Shown: one piece after another, positions 50,344-58,331 of the stretch | Position numbering within the stretch: the first letter of the stretch is position 1 | Layout: each line of letters opens with the position of its first letter | Made by a program: the position numbers and the translations under genes | Notes under the pieces: generated by a model | The model's input: the letters and a program-made list of their open reading frames with translations, nothing else | Databases searched by the model: none | What the model was told of the DNA's origin: nothing | Assembly (NCBI GenBank): GCA_015061605.1 | Contig: SUWH01000004.1 | Coordinates: forward strand, 1-64,000 | Source of the DNA: Lentisphaerota bacterium | GTDB taxonomy: Bacteria; Verrucomicrobiota; Lentisphaeria; Victivallales; Victivallaceae | Direction: 5' to 3' | DNA: 64,000 nucleotides

Positions 50344-50417
50344 TGGAGCGGGTGACCGGAGTCGAACCGGCGTCGCCAGCTTGGGAAGCTGGAGCATAAC
50401 CGTTTTGCTACACCCGC
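50344..50417 (-). tRNA. tRNA-Gly (anticodon CCC)
   Basis: A complete 74-base cloverleaf: acceptor GCGGGTG/CACCCGC, anticodon stem CCAGC/GCTGG with loop TTCCCAA, T stem GCCGG/CCGGT with TTCGACT loop, and encoded CCA. The CCC anticodon reads GGG. Confidence 0.95.
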
Positions 50418-50475
50418 AACAACATTTTATAATATAATGCACATTATCTGCGGTGTCAAGTGGCGTTACAGCTTA

Positions 50476-51567
50476 TTATCCTAATTCTTCCACCAATTTC
50501 TGCATACGCGGCAGCTGGGACTGGATGGACTGTGCCAGTTTGATCTGGGTACGGCAGCGGTCAAGGTTGTGTTTTTCGCGATGGATCTTGAAATAAACAT
50601 CACCGGCGAGGTAATCGGTCAGGAAACGGATACCGATCTCCAGAGTGATAAGCTTTCCGGAAAACGGAAGCAGCTCTTTTTCGCGGGGATTCAGAAATTT
50701 TCCGGCACCGGAGAGAAAGCCGCGCAGAAGCGCGTCAAACATTTCAAAACGCATGCCGACTTTGGAAAGATCCAGTTCATCTTCAGCCGCAGGTGAAGTT
50801 CCGGTACGTACCATATCGCCGAAGTCATAATGCGGCAACCCCGGCATGACCGTATCAAGGTCGATAACACATATCCCCTCCCCGGTCACATCGTCGATAA
50901 GTACATTGTTGAGCTTGGTATCATTGTGGGTGGTGCGCTCAAAAAGTTCCCCCTTATCCATACCGTCAATAAGCAGAGAATATTCTTCACGGTTGCTGAA
51001 AATATAGTCAAGTTCCGGCTGAACCTCTTTGGCACGACCTTTGACGTCAGCCGCGAGAGCCGCTTCCAACGCCGCCAGACGCTTCGGAGTATGGTGAAAA
51101 TCGGCGATAGTTTCGTTGAGCCGTCCGGGCATATCAGCCAGGTCAAGCTGGAAATTACCGAAAGCTGCTGCGGCAGCATACGCCTGCTGCGGAGTTTCCA
51201 AAATATCGTAGGTGCGCGCCTGATCGACATAGATATAACAGCGCCAGAAGTTATTGTTTTCATCCCGGTAAAAAGGATTCCCCTCACGGGAACGCATGAC
51301 CTGCAAAGCCCGGCGGCGGGAAGCCGGATCGATCTTCTTTTCAGCGGCGATCTTGCCTTCGATATGCGAACAGACCCGGACAAAGTTATCCATCAGCAGT
51401 TCCGGCTGCTTGAAAATAGTCGTATTGATGCGCTGAAGGATGTAGGTCTGATTGGTGGTATACATTTTGAATGTATCATTGATATGACCGGTACCGAAAC
51501 GTTCCGCAGAAACAAATCCGCCATCCAGAACAAAACCGGCAGCAACAGAAGAAAGATCGAATTCCAT
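50476..51567 (-). CDS. Aminoglycoside-phosphotransferase-fold sugar kinase, NahK-like
   Basis: The ATG at 51567 follows GGAGAG and gives 363 residues. The fold is that of aminoglycoside/choline kinases. The catalytic loop THNDTKLNNVLI lies near residue 205 and the metal-binding VIDLDTVMPG near residue 228, followed by YDFGDMVRTG. Overall layout matches N-acetylhexosamine 1-kinases, which phosphorylate GlcNAc or GalNAc at C1 and are used by gut bacteria on host glycans. Other small-molecule kinase functions are possible. It is divergent from the PocR/AraC regulator, with a shared control region. Confidence 0.82.
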   Translation of the reverse strand: MEFDLSSVAAGFVLDGGFVSAERFGTGHINDTFKMYTTNQTYILQRINTTIFKQPELLMDNFVRVCSHIEGKIAAEKKIDPASRRRALQVMRSREGNPFYRDENNNFWRCYIYVDQARTYDILETPQQAYAAAAAFGNFQLDLADMPGRLNETIADFHHTPKRLAALEAALAADVKGRAKEVQPELDYIFSNREEYSLLIDGMDKGELFERTTHNDTKLNNVLIDDVTGEGICVIDLDTVMPGLPHYDFGDMVRTGTSPAAEDELDLSKVGMRFEMFDALLRGFLSGAGKFLNPREKELLPFSGKLITLEIGIRFLTDYLAGDVYFKIHREKHNLDRCRTQIKLAQSIQSQLPRMQKLVEELG

Positions 51568-51593
51568 TTTTACTCTCCGTAATTTCAATTATT

Positions 51594-51633
51594 TTTTGCA
51601 GCTTATCTATAATATATCACACTTTCTGCAAAA
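51594..51633. promoter_or_regulatory. Inverted repeat in the kinase/regulator control region
   Basis: TTTTGCAG (51594-51601) and CTGCAAAA (51626-51633) form an exact inverted repeat, and TTTTGCA recurs at 51667-51673. It sits between divergent genes and is a candidate operator of the adjacent regulator. Confidence 0.45.
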
Positions 51634-51722
51634 TAATATATAATTTTCGTCTTATAATATGGACTATTTTGCAAAGTAAAGGTATATTATATACAAAATC
51701 AAAAAATCCGGGAAATAAAATC

Positions 51723-52595
51723 ATGCAAAATATGACACTCGATCTTTTTTTAAGTGATGAAGTTCAAGGGTTACTGGACGATTTTGCCGCATTGCTCGAC
51801 GTCCGGGTAACTTTTTTTTCTCTTTCCGGCGAATGTCTGCGCCGGGGCAAGGAGATGCGAAATTGCGACTACTGCCATATCATCCAGAATGAACTTGCCA
51901 ACCGCGACCAATGTCTGGCAATGGATTGCAGCAAGCGCAATGAAGTCCTGCAAAGCGGGAAAGACATATCTTACCGCTGTCATGCCGGTTTATATGAATG
52001 TCTGGCAGTCGTCAGGCTGAAAGATCGTCCGGCCGGTTTTGTAATGATGGGGCAATTCAGATTGGAAGGGGATCAAATGCCGGACTTTCCCGGTCTTGAT
52101 GCTGCCCGGAAACGCAAATTGACAAATGCCTACAATGCGCTGCCCTGTTTCAGCAAAGAAAAACTTCAGGCGATAACCGGCGTACTGCGAACTCTCATTG
52201 ATTATATCACGGTCAGAGAACTTGCGGTACTGCGCGGAGATTTTTTACGTCAGGAGATCAATAAATATATTGAACGCCACGTAACAGAAGATATCCGGCT
52301 GCCGGATATGGCGCGTAAACTTGGAAGAAGCGTATCATCCATTTCCCAGTTTTTACGGAAAAATCATCACACCAGCTTCAAAAACCTCCATCTGGAAGCC
52401 AGATTGAAACTGGCAGAACAGTATTGGCAGAACAACCCGGATGCCACGGTTGCCGAAACCGCATTTGCCGCAGGTTTCCGGGACCAATTCTATTTTTCAA
52501 GAGTCTTCAGCCGGATGCGCGGCATGCCGCCGGGCAAATATCACGCCCGGCTCAAAGAGGCGATAAATAAAAAACCGCATGATCCCGCCGAATAA
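51723..52595 (+). CDS. PocR-domain AraC-family regulator
   Basis: The ATG at 51723 after GGGAAA gives 290 residues. The N-terminal half is a PocR sensor domain: Cys-rich, with CDYCHIIQNELANRDQCLAM and later YRCHAGLYECLAVVRLKDRP. PocR domains bind small ligands such as sugars or diols. The C-terminal half (about 185-285) is an AraC helix-turn-helix pair ending VAETAFAAGFRDQFYFSRVF. It is divergent from the NahK-like kinase and most likely controls it. TATAAT at 51653-51658 may be its -10, without a clear -35, which suits activator-dependent transcription. Confidence 0.88.
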   Translation: MQNMTLDLFLSDEVQGLLDDFAALLDVRVTFFSLSGECLRRGKEMRNCDYCHIIQNELANRDQCLAMDCSKRNEVLQSGKDISYRCHAGLYECLAVVRLKDRPAGFVMMGQFRLEGDQMPDFPGLDAARKRKLTNAYNALPCFSKEKLQAITGVLRTLIDYITVRELAVLRGDFLRQEINKYIERHVTEDIRLPDMARKLGRSVSSISQFLRKNHHTSFKNLHLEARLKLAEQYWQNNPDATVAETAFAAGFRDQFYFSRVFSRMRGMPPGKYHARLKEAINKKPHDPAE

Positions 52596-52614
52596 AAACA
52601 GCAGAGCCTGCAAC

Positions 52615-52779
52615 TTAATAAAAATTATACGGATTGATCTCCCATTCGCCGGGAGAATTCTGCGGGATCGGACTGTAACCGTTGCGTTCGATTTCAGTAC
52701 ACCCCGCCGCAAGCAGAAACAACAACGCCGCCACAATAACCGTGACGGCGCGTTTGATTTTTACAATCGATGTACTCAC
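52615..52779 (-). CDS. 54-aa lipoprotein with GTG start
   Basis: The frame starts at a GTG that overlaps the stop of the gene before it and has AAAAGG eight bases upstream. It encodes a short basic stretch, a hydrophobic helix and the lipobox LAAGC (Cys about residue 27), then TEIERNGYSPIPQNSPGEWE and INPYNFY. The signal and the even Pro/Asn-rich tail make real coding very likely. It would be anchored in the envelope with a tail of about 28 residues. No family name is certain. Cotranscribed with the 44-aa and 424-aa genes. Confidence 0.75.
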   Translation of the reverse strand: MSTSIVKIKRAVTVIVAALLFLLAAGCTEIERNGYSPIPQNSPGEWEINPYNFY

Positions 52780-52910
52780 TTAAAAAACCTTTTGGGCAGA
52801 GTTTCAAGCAAACTGTAATCACGCATTTCCAAAACCTGAAACGCCAATGTTGCAGCGATCGCTAAAAAGGTGAGAATTATCATCACCGTGAAAAATTTTG
52901 ATTTCCACAT
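52776..52910 (-). CDS. 44-aa single-helix membrane protein
   Basis: It encodes MWKSKFFTVMIILTFLAIAA then TLAFQVLEMRDYSLLETLPK and RFFK. One transmembrane helix with a basic N-terminus suggests an N-in small inner-membrane protein with a short periplasmic tail. AAGGG lies about ten bases upstream. It starts 23 bases after the 424-aa gene and overlaps the lipoprotein gene by four bases. It is probably an accessory of the membrane-anchored coiled-coil protein. Confidence 0.65.
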   Translation of the reverse strand: MWKSKFFTVMIILTFLAIAATLAFQVLEMRDYSLLETLPKRFFK

Positions 52911-52933
52911 ATTCGTTATACCCTTTTCGCAGA

Positions 52934-54208
52934 TTACCTGGCTTCAGCCTTGTAGAGAACGATGTCACCGACTTTTACATCAGCTCCGGCGGGCAAGTCA
53001 ACCACAGACTCTTTTTCGCCGACTTTGACGATCTTACTGGAAGCGATATATTCATCTTTTGCGGCCAATTCGGTACTGTTGAGAACCGCGCCGTCAGCGT
53101 TATACCAGGTTGCCGGATTGACATCGGAACTGGGACGCACGATCATCAACTCGATACCGCTGGCAAGATTGAGGCAGATTTTAACACTCTCTCCGGTTTT
53201 GGCATCTTTCTGATAAACCACGCTCTTTTCGCCGAGGTCGATCACAAAGTAACCGTATTCTTTGGAGACTCCGATGATTTTTCCGCAAAGTCTGGAAAGG
53301 GCAGCCTCGGAACCGGGTTTCCACGCAACAAACTCCTCGCTGACGCCGATAGATTTACGAAGTGCGGCAAGCTTTTCGGCAGTTTCGGCTTTTGCTTTTA
53401 CAGCAGCGAGCCGCTGACTTTCTTTAGCTTTCACGCTCCGGTTCAAACCGGCGATCTCCCGTTTGGCTTTGGCAAGCTCTTTTGCCAGACTGTTGACCTC
53501 TCCGATTTTTTTGCTCACAGCAGCTTTGACATTTTTGATACCGGTATCGCGGCTGGAATCAGAAACAGAAACCCGGGCACCGGCAATCCGGGCGATTTCA
53601 GACAGCGCATTGCGGTAGGAGTTGCTGTTATCAACAGTCTTGGAGATAAAATCACTGAATGGACGCAGAGCATTTCTTGCGTTATTGTCTTTTTCTTTCA
53701 AATCAACGACATTGACACCGCCGCGCCCTTTGGCGATGCGGGCGATCTCGGCATAAGCATCATTGCGGCGGGAAAGAACGGAATTGAGTTTGCGTCCGAC
53801 TGCCGCGGTACTGCTGTCATACTTATCGATCATCATAAAGCTGCTGACATCACTGCCGCTCATGCCGCGTTTCAGATCACTGCTCAAAGCATTATCGATC
53901 TTTGCCAGAGAATCAGCCATGAAGTCACGCTGGGAGATGATGTTCTTTCCCTGCGTACTGATTTTCGGCAGTTTGGAATCAAGATCAGCATATTTCTCAT
54001 GGGCAAGGACTTCAGTTGTCAGATCTTTGGCATAGTCGGTACCGCTGTTCTGATCCAGCGCTTTGGAAGTCTCATAAATAGCTTTTGCCATTTTTTCATG
54101 CCCTTTGACGAATTGGGCGCGCTTCTCAAAGAGGAAGTAGGAGCAGACCGCACTTGCTGCCGCAAAGAGAAAAATAAAGATGCTGAGGATAATGTTGAGA
54201 ACTTTCAT
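52934..54208 (-). CDS. Membrane-anchored coiled-coil protein with C-terminal beta domain
   Basis: The 424-residue protein has one N-terminal helix, NIILSIFIFLFAAASAVCSY, acting as anchor. A long helical region follows, with a coiled coil about 225-290 (KELAKAKREIAGLNRSVKAK, then AKAETAEKLAALRK). The last 120 residues are beta rich with two repeats of the kind GKIIGVSKEYGYFVIDLG and KIVKVGEKESVVDLPAG, like the FlgT-C/KOW-style barrels of Verrucomicrobia and Lentisphaerae envelope proteins. I cannot name its function; it may span the periplasm and bind the wall or a partner. It heads an operon with the 44-aa and 54-aa genes. Confidence 0.75.
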   Translation of the reverse strand: MKVLNIILSIFIFLFAAASAVCSYFLFEKRAQFVKGHEKMAKAIYETSKALDQNSGTDYAKDLTTEVLAHEKYADLDSKLPKISTQGKNIISQRDFMADSLAKIDNALSSDLKRGMSGSDVSSFMMIDKYDSSTAAVGRKLNSVLSRRNDAYAEIARIAKGRGGVNVVDLKEKDNNARNALRPFSDFISKTVDNSNSYRNALSEIARIAGARVSVSDSSRDTGIKNVKAAVSKKIGEVNSLAKELAKAKREIAGLNRSVKAKESQRLAAVKAKAETAEKLAALRKSIGVSEEFVAWKPGSEAALSRLCGKIIGVSKEYGYFVIDLGEKSVVYQKDAKTGESVKICLNLASGIELMIVRPSSDVNPATWYNADGAVLNSTELAAKDEYIASSKIVKVGEKESVVDLPAGADVKVGDIVLYKAEAR

Positions 54209-54289
54209 ACCACTTTAACCTTACTTATAATTAAAAAACTTTAAACAATCCAATGTCAAAAAACGTGTCAAAAATAATAACACTTTGAA

Positions 54290-54318
54290 AATTTAGCACC
54301 ATCGGAGCTGATTGTCAA
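54290..54318 (-). promoter_or_regulatory. Promoter of the coiled-coil protein operon
   Basis: On the minus strand TTGACA (54318-54313) and TAAATT (54295-54290) are 17 bases apart, with TGC before the -10. The leader is about 80 bases. Confidence 0.65.
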
Positions 54319-54377
54319 ATCGACATGGCACTTTTTTGCAAACATTTTGCATTTTTTCTTAAAAAAACGGATTTTCC

Positions 54378-54635
54378 TTAAAGAATAAAACGGACTCCGT
54401 CCAAATTCTTCAATTTTTCTCCGACTGCATTTGCATCATCTTTTGACGATGCAAGAAAAGTCATCCGGAGTGTCTTGTAGGTGCCGCTGCCGGAGGCTGC
54501 CCCCGGTTCAATCTTAAGTTCATCCACACCCATATTGCGAACAGCAGCTTCGACAGCATCACATTTATCGCTCCGGCAGAAAATCCGGTATTCCCAATCG
54601 CGCGGAAACACGATTTCAGCATTTTTGTCACTCAT
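54378..54635 (-). CDS. DUF493 (YbeD-like) protein
   Basis: The 85-residue protein matches the YbeD/DUF493 family: IVFPRDWEYRIFCRSDKCDA at the N-terminus, YKTLRMTFLASSKDDANAVG in the middle, and LKNLDGVRFIL at the end. The fold is ferredoxin-like with a proposed ligand- or protein-binding role; in Escherichia coli the gene lies near lipoate genes. Here it is six bases downstream of a cysteine desulfurase gene and probably cotranscribed, which suggests a link to sulfur or cofactor handling (inference). Confidence 0.8.
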   Translation of the reverse strand: MSDKNAEIVFPRDWEYRIFCRSDKCDAVEAAVRNMGVDELKIEPGAASGSGTYKTLRMTFLASSKDDANAVGEKLKNLDGVRFIL

Positions 54636-54641
54636 AAAAAC

Positions 54642-55826
54642 TCATCCTTTCCAATAAGGGGAAATTTCCCGCAGACGGGAGATTACCGGCGGCAGTTTTC
54701 CGGAAACAAAATCGACATCTTCCATCGTGTTATAACGGGAGAAGCTGAAACGGATCGTTCCATGCGCCGCGCTGTAAGGTATCCCCATGGCGCGCAGGAC
54801 GTGGGACGGCTCCAAACTGCCGGTGGTGCAGGCACTCCCGCTTGAAGCACAGATACCGAACATATCCAGCAGCATCAGAATGCTTTCACCCTCGATACAC
54901 TCAAAACTTATGGAAGAAGTTCCCGGCAGACGGTTTTCCAGATCGCCGTTGACACGTACTTGCGGGATGGCTTCAATGATACGGCGTTCCAATTCGTTGC
55001 GCATTGCGGAAAGTTCAGCATATTCTTTATCCAGTATCTCCGCACTGATCCGGCACGCTTCGCCCAGACCGATGATACTGGCAACGTTTTCAGTACCGCC
55101 GCGGCGGGAACGTTCCTGATGCCCGCCGTAGATCAGCGGAGTAAAACGGATCCTGCGCCGGACAAAAAGTGCGCCGACCCCTTTGGGCGCATGAAGTTTA
55201 TGTCCGGAAATGGTCAGAAAATCGACACCGGTGTCATCCACATCTATTTTGACTTTTCCTGCCGCCTGAACCGCATCAGTGTGAAACAACGCACCTTTAC
55301 TGTGAGCGATCGAACAGGCTTCTTTGATGGGAAAGATGGTTCCGGTTTCATTGTTTGCCCACATCAGAGAGACGACTGCGGTATTTTCATCGGTCTCTTT
55401 TTCAAGAACGTCCATATCGAGTCTGCCTCTGGCATCCACCGGGATTTTGACGATTTCATAACCGCGCCGTGCCAATTCATCGCAATAGTGAAGAACGGCG
55501 GGGTGTTCAACGACCGAAGTGATGACTTTTTTGCGTTCCGGTTTGGCGCACACTGCGGAATTGAGTGCGGCGTTATCCCCCTCGGTCCCGCAACTGGTAA
55601 AGATGATTTCAGTGGCATGGCCGTCTCTATCGCGCCATTTTGCGCCGAGCAATCCGGCGACCTGACACCGGGCATTTTCTATCTTTTCCGCCACGCCGCC
55701 GCCGAAGCGGTGGATACTGGACGGGTTGCCGTACATCTCGCAAAAATACGGCATCATAACTTCAAGAACTTCCGGAGCAACTCTGGTGGTGGCGTTGTTG
55801 TCCAGATAGACGACTTTGTTTTCCAT
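54642..55826 (-). CDS. Cysteine desulfurase (NifS/IscS-like)
   Basis: The ATG at 55826 gives 394 residues. It is a fold-type I PLP enzyme that moves sulfur from cysteine to a persulfide for Fe-S clusters and tRNA thiolation. YLDNNATTRVAPEVLEVMMP opens the protein; the PLP lysine is in TISGHKLHAPKGVGALF near residue 195; the sulfur-accepting Cys is in GICASSGSACTTGSLEPSHV near residue 320. It belongs to group I (NifS/IscS). The Shine-Dalgarno GGGAG is about 12 bases away, slightly far. The next gene in the operon is DUF493; a second, diverged paralogue starts 133 bases away on the other strand. Confidence 0.92.
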   Translation of the reverse strand: MENKVVYLDNNATTRVAPEVLEVMMPYFCEMYGNPSSIHRFGGGVAEKIENARCQVAGLLGAKWRDRDGHATEIIFTSCGTEGDNAALNSAVCAKPERKKVITSVVEHPAVLHYCDELARRGYEIVKIPVDARGRLDMDVLEKETDENTAVVSLMWANNETGTIFPIKEACSIAHSKGALFHTDAVQAAGKVKIDVDDTGVDFLTISGHKLHAPKGVGALFVRRRIRFTPLIYGGHQERSRRGGTENVASIIGLGEACRISAEILDKEYAELSAMRNELERRIIEAIPQVRVNGDLENRLPGTSSISFECIEGESILMLLDMFGICASSGSACTTGSLEPSHVLRAMGIPYSAAHGTIRFSFSRYNTMEDVDFVSGKLPPVISRLREISPYWKG

Positions 55827-55959
55827 AATTGAACTTTTCTCCCAACGTTGAAACGTCATTCTTATAGAATATCACATTTTTTGAAAATTTCAACCTTTTT
55901 ATCTTGAAAACTGCATTGAAAACAGCTATTTTATGCCAATAAACATCGGGGTAATGTGA

Positions 55960-57042
55960 ATGATCCAATATTTTGACAATGCAGCGGCATCAGTACCGCT
56001 GCCGGAAGTTCTTGATTTTTACCGGCGATCTCTTTTGGAGGATTTTGCAAATCAGGAGGCTGTTCATCTGCTCGGTTATCAATTGAGAAAAAAACTGGAT
56101 GATGCGGCAAAGGAGCTTTGCCTGGCATTGCTTGATGACACAGAAAACCATCAGGTCATCTGGGCAGGAAGTGCAACGGAGTGCTTCCGGATCATTGCCG
56201 GATATCTTTCCGGAAGCCGGGTATTTGCCAGCAAACTGGAACACCCTGCCCTGATTGCCAATTTTCAAAAACACACCGATTTGAAACTGCTGGATATTTC
56301 CCGCGACGGAAAAATAACCGTTCCGGCAGAAAGAGAAAATTGTGATGCGGTAATATTCCACCATGTCCAAAGTGAAACCGGGATCATTCAGGATTTGCCC
56401 GCGCTCTTTTCCGCATTCCCCGAAGCGCTCCATATGACCGATGCTGTACAGAGTGCGGGAAAAATACCTCTGTGCAAAGCTGCTGATCTGCACATTGTCT
56501 CCGGGGTAAAATTCGGTTGTCCGGGCGGCGCGGCGGTGATCTGGAAAAAATCTGCCGAAAAGTTGCAGAAACTTGCCGCTTTTGCTGAAAATATGCGCCA
56601 CAAGGATTATTCATTATCCAGAGTGAATGTCCCGCTGTGCCGCACCCTTGCCTTTGCGGCACGTTTGAGAGCGGAACGGCAGAAAAACGATTTTGAAAAA
56701 GTTTCAGCATTGAATTTGCGTTTGCGTCAGCAGCTTGCAGAAGCGGGGATCTATCCTTTACTTCCGGAAAGCACTCCGGTTTCGCCCTATATCATAAACT
56801 TTTTTCTCCCCGGTATCCAGACTGCGGTCGTGGTAAGAGCTTTGTCGGAACAGGGGATTTACTGTGCCAGCGGCAGTGCCTGCGCCGCTGAAGCCGGAGG
56901 GCCGAGTCCGGCTCTGCTGGCTCTGGGAAAAAGTAAAAAAGATGCTTTCAGCGGACTGCGGATAAGTTTTGATGCAGCGACAGCAGAAAATGATGTGGAT
57001 TTTTTGGCTTCTTCTTTAAAAAAGGTGTTGAAAAATTACTGA
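55960..57042 (+). CDS. Diverged cysteine-desulfurase-like aminotransferase class V
   Basis: The 360-residue protein keeps the group I outline: YFDNAAASVPLPEVLDFYRR at the start, the PLP lysine in IVSGVKFGCPGGAAVIW near residue 185, and CASGSACAAEAGGPSPALLA near residue 305. It differs from true NifS in the lysine motif, where SGVK replaces SGHK, and in a shorter middle. It may desulfurate a different substrate, act as an assembly partner of the paralogue, or be a dedicated thiolation enzyme. GGGG lies about ten bases before the ATG. Orientation is divergent from the NifS gene. Confidence 0.8.
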   Translation: MIQYFDNAAASVPLPEVLDFYRRSLLEDFANQEAVHLLGYQLRKKLDDAAKELCLALLDDTENHQVIWAGSATECFRIIAGYLSGSRVFASKLEHPALIANFQKHTDLKLLDISRDGKITVPAERENCDAVIFHHVQSETGIIQDLPALFSAFPEALHMTDAVQSAGKIPLCKAADLHIVSGVKFGCPGGAAVIWKKSAEKLQKLAAFAENMRHKDYSLSRVNVPLCRTLAFAARLRAERQKNDFEKVSALNLRLRQQLAEAGIYPLLPESTPVSPYIINFFLPGIQTAVVVRALSEQGIYCASGSACAAEAGGPSPALLALGKSKKDAFSGLRISFDAATAENDVDFLASSLKKVLKNY

Positions 57043-57103
57043 TTTGATATTATCTTTTACCCGTGCATTTATATCAACACTCTAAATCCCTGTGAGGAGC
57101 CGT

Positions 57104-58309
57104 ATGCTTAAAAATCTTCTTGCTGTTTCGGGAGCCTTTTTTCTGGCTCTGTCGCCGTTGTCGCGCCTTGAAGGGCGCATCATTGAGATCCGCAAAAAAG
57201 CTGAACTCAATCCCACAGTATATTTTTCCGGAGTCCCCGGCAATCCGGCATTGAGCAAGGAGATCCAAACCTTTCTCGGAGTTTGCGGCTGGTTCGATAT
57301 AACCAACCGGAGCGATAACGCAGATTACACGATTACCGCCGAAAATTCCGGAAACCGTATCATCATCCGCCTCATTCACGGCAAAAAGCCGATCGCGGCG
57401 TGGAGTCTGCCGGCTTCAGCAAACAGCAGGGAACTTGCAAAGACCGCGGTCGATGCCATTATCGAACGTGCCTTTGAACAGCTCAAAGTCCGCAGTTTCT
57501 GCCGTTCCCGCATCGCTTTTACCGCCGAAAGCGCTCCGGGTATACGCAATGTTTTTGTTTGTGACATCGACGGTGGAAATGTTCAGCAAATAACCAATTA
57601 CCGGACTCTCAATGTAGAACCGAACTGGAGTCCGGACGGCAGAACGATCTATTTTTCCAAGTACAACCGTTCCGGCATTTCCATCGTTGAAACCACGGTC
57701 GCAACTCCGCGCCGCAGCCGGATAATTTCCAGTTCACGCGGGATCAATACCGGCGCGGCAGTAAGTCCGGACGGTTCCATGATGGCGGTGATTTTGAGCC
57801 CGGATCATCAGGTCGATTTGTACTGCCTCGGCTTAAAGCGCAGAGAACGGCGGCGGCTCACCCGCGGCATCGCAGTCGAAGCCTCTCCGTGCTGGAGCCC
57901 GGACGGACAGAAAATCGCTTTTGTCAGCGACCGCCGGGGCAATCCGCGTATATTTATCAGCGACACCTACGGCAGAAATACTCAACTTATCCCTTCCATC
58001 GGTAATGATGCGGTCACTCCGGCATGGTCAAAGGATGGAAAAATAGCTTACGCCGCCCGCATCAACGGAAACTACACCATTGCAGTCTACAATCCGGCGA
58101 CCGGAGAAAACCGCCGCGTGGTCGAACTCCCCGGAAACTGGGAATCTCCCGAATGGGCAGCCGACAACCGTCAGGTGGTCTGCAAACGTACCACAGGAAA
58201 AAATTCCGCGCTGTATGTCATCGACACCAGAACCGGTAAAACCCGGCTGCTGCTGCAAACATCTTCGCGGCTCTTTGATCCATCCTGGTCGCCCTGCGCA
58301 AAAAAATAA
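57104..58309 (+). CDS. tolB: TolB-like beta-propeller protein
   Basis: The ATG at 57104 after TGAGGAG gives 401 residues with a signal peptide ending near SPLSRLEG. The N-terminal domain (about 25-140) matches TolB's alpha/beta domain. The C-terminal half is a six-bladed propeller made of WD40-like PD40 repeats, with recurrent motifs such as EPNWSPDGRTIYFSKYNR, SPCWSPDGQKIAFVSDRRGN and DPSWSPCAKK. TolB links Pal and the Tol complex in the periplasm during envelope constriction. The other tol genes are not in this window; the next gene is folC, 22 bases away. Confidence 0.85.
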   Translation: MLKNLLAVSGAFFLALSPLSRLEGRIIEIRKKAELNPTVYFSGVPGNPALSKEIQTFLGVCGWFDITNRSDNADYTITAENSGNRIIIRLIHGKKPIAAWSLPASANSRELAKTAVDAIIERAFEQLKVRSFCRSRIAFTAESAPGIRNVFVCDIDGGNVQQITNYRTLNVEPNWSPDGRTIYFSKYNRSGISIVETTVATPRRSRIISSSRGINTGAAVSPDGSMMAVILSPDHQVDLYCLGLKRRERRRLTRGIAVEASPCWSPDGQKIAFVSDRRGNPRIFISDTYGRNTQLIPSIGNDAVTPAWSKDGKIAYAARINGNYTIAVYNPATGENRRVVELPGNWESPEWAADNRQVVCKRTTGKNSALYVIDTRTGKTRLLLQTSSRLFDPSWSPCAKK

Positions 58310-58331
58310 CATTGTATGAGAGGTGTTGATA

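Noticed and set aside
52898-54244. 448-codon frame antisense to the coiled-coil gene
   Set aside because: It is Phe/Gly/Asp-rich, mirrors the Lys/Ala/Ser-rich coding strand and lacks a ribosome site; the minus-strand gene has an anchor helix, coiled coil and promoter.
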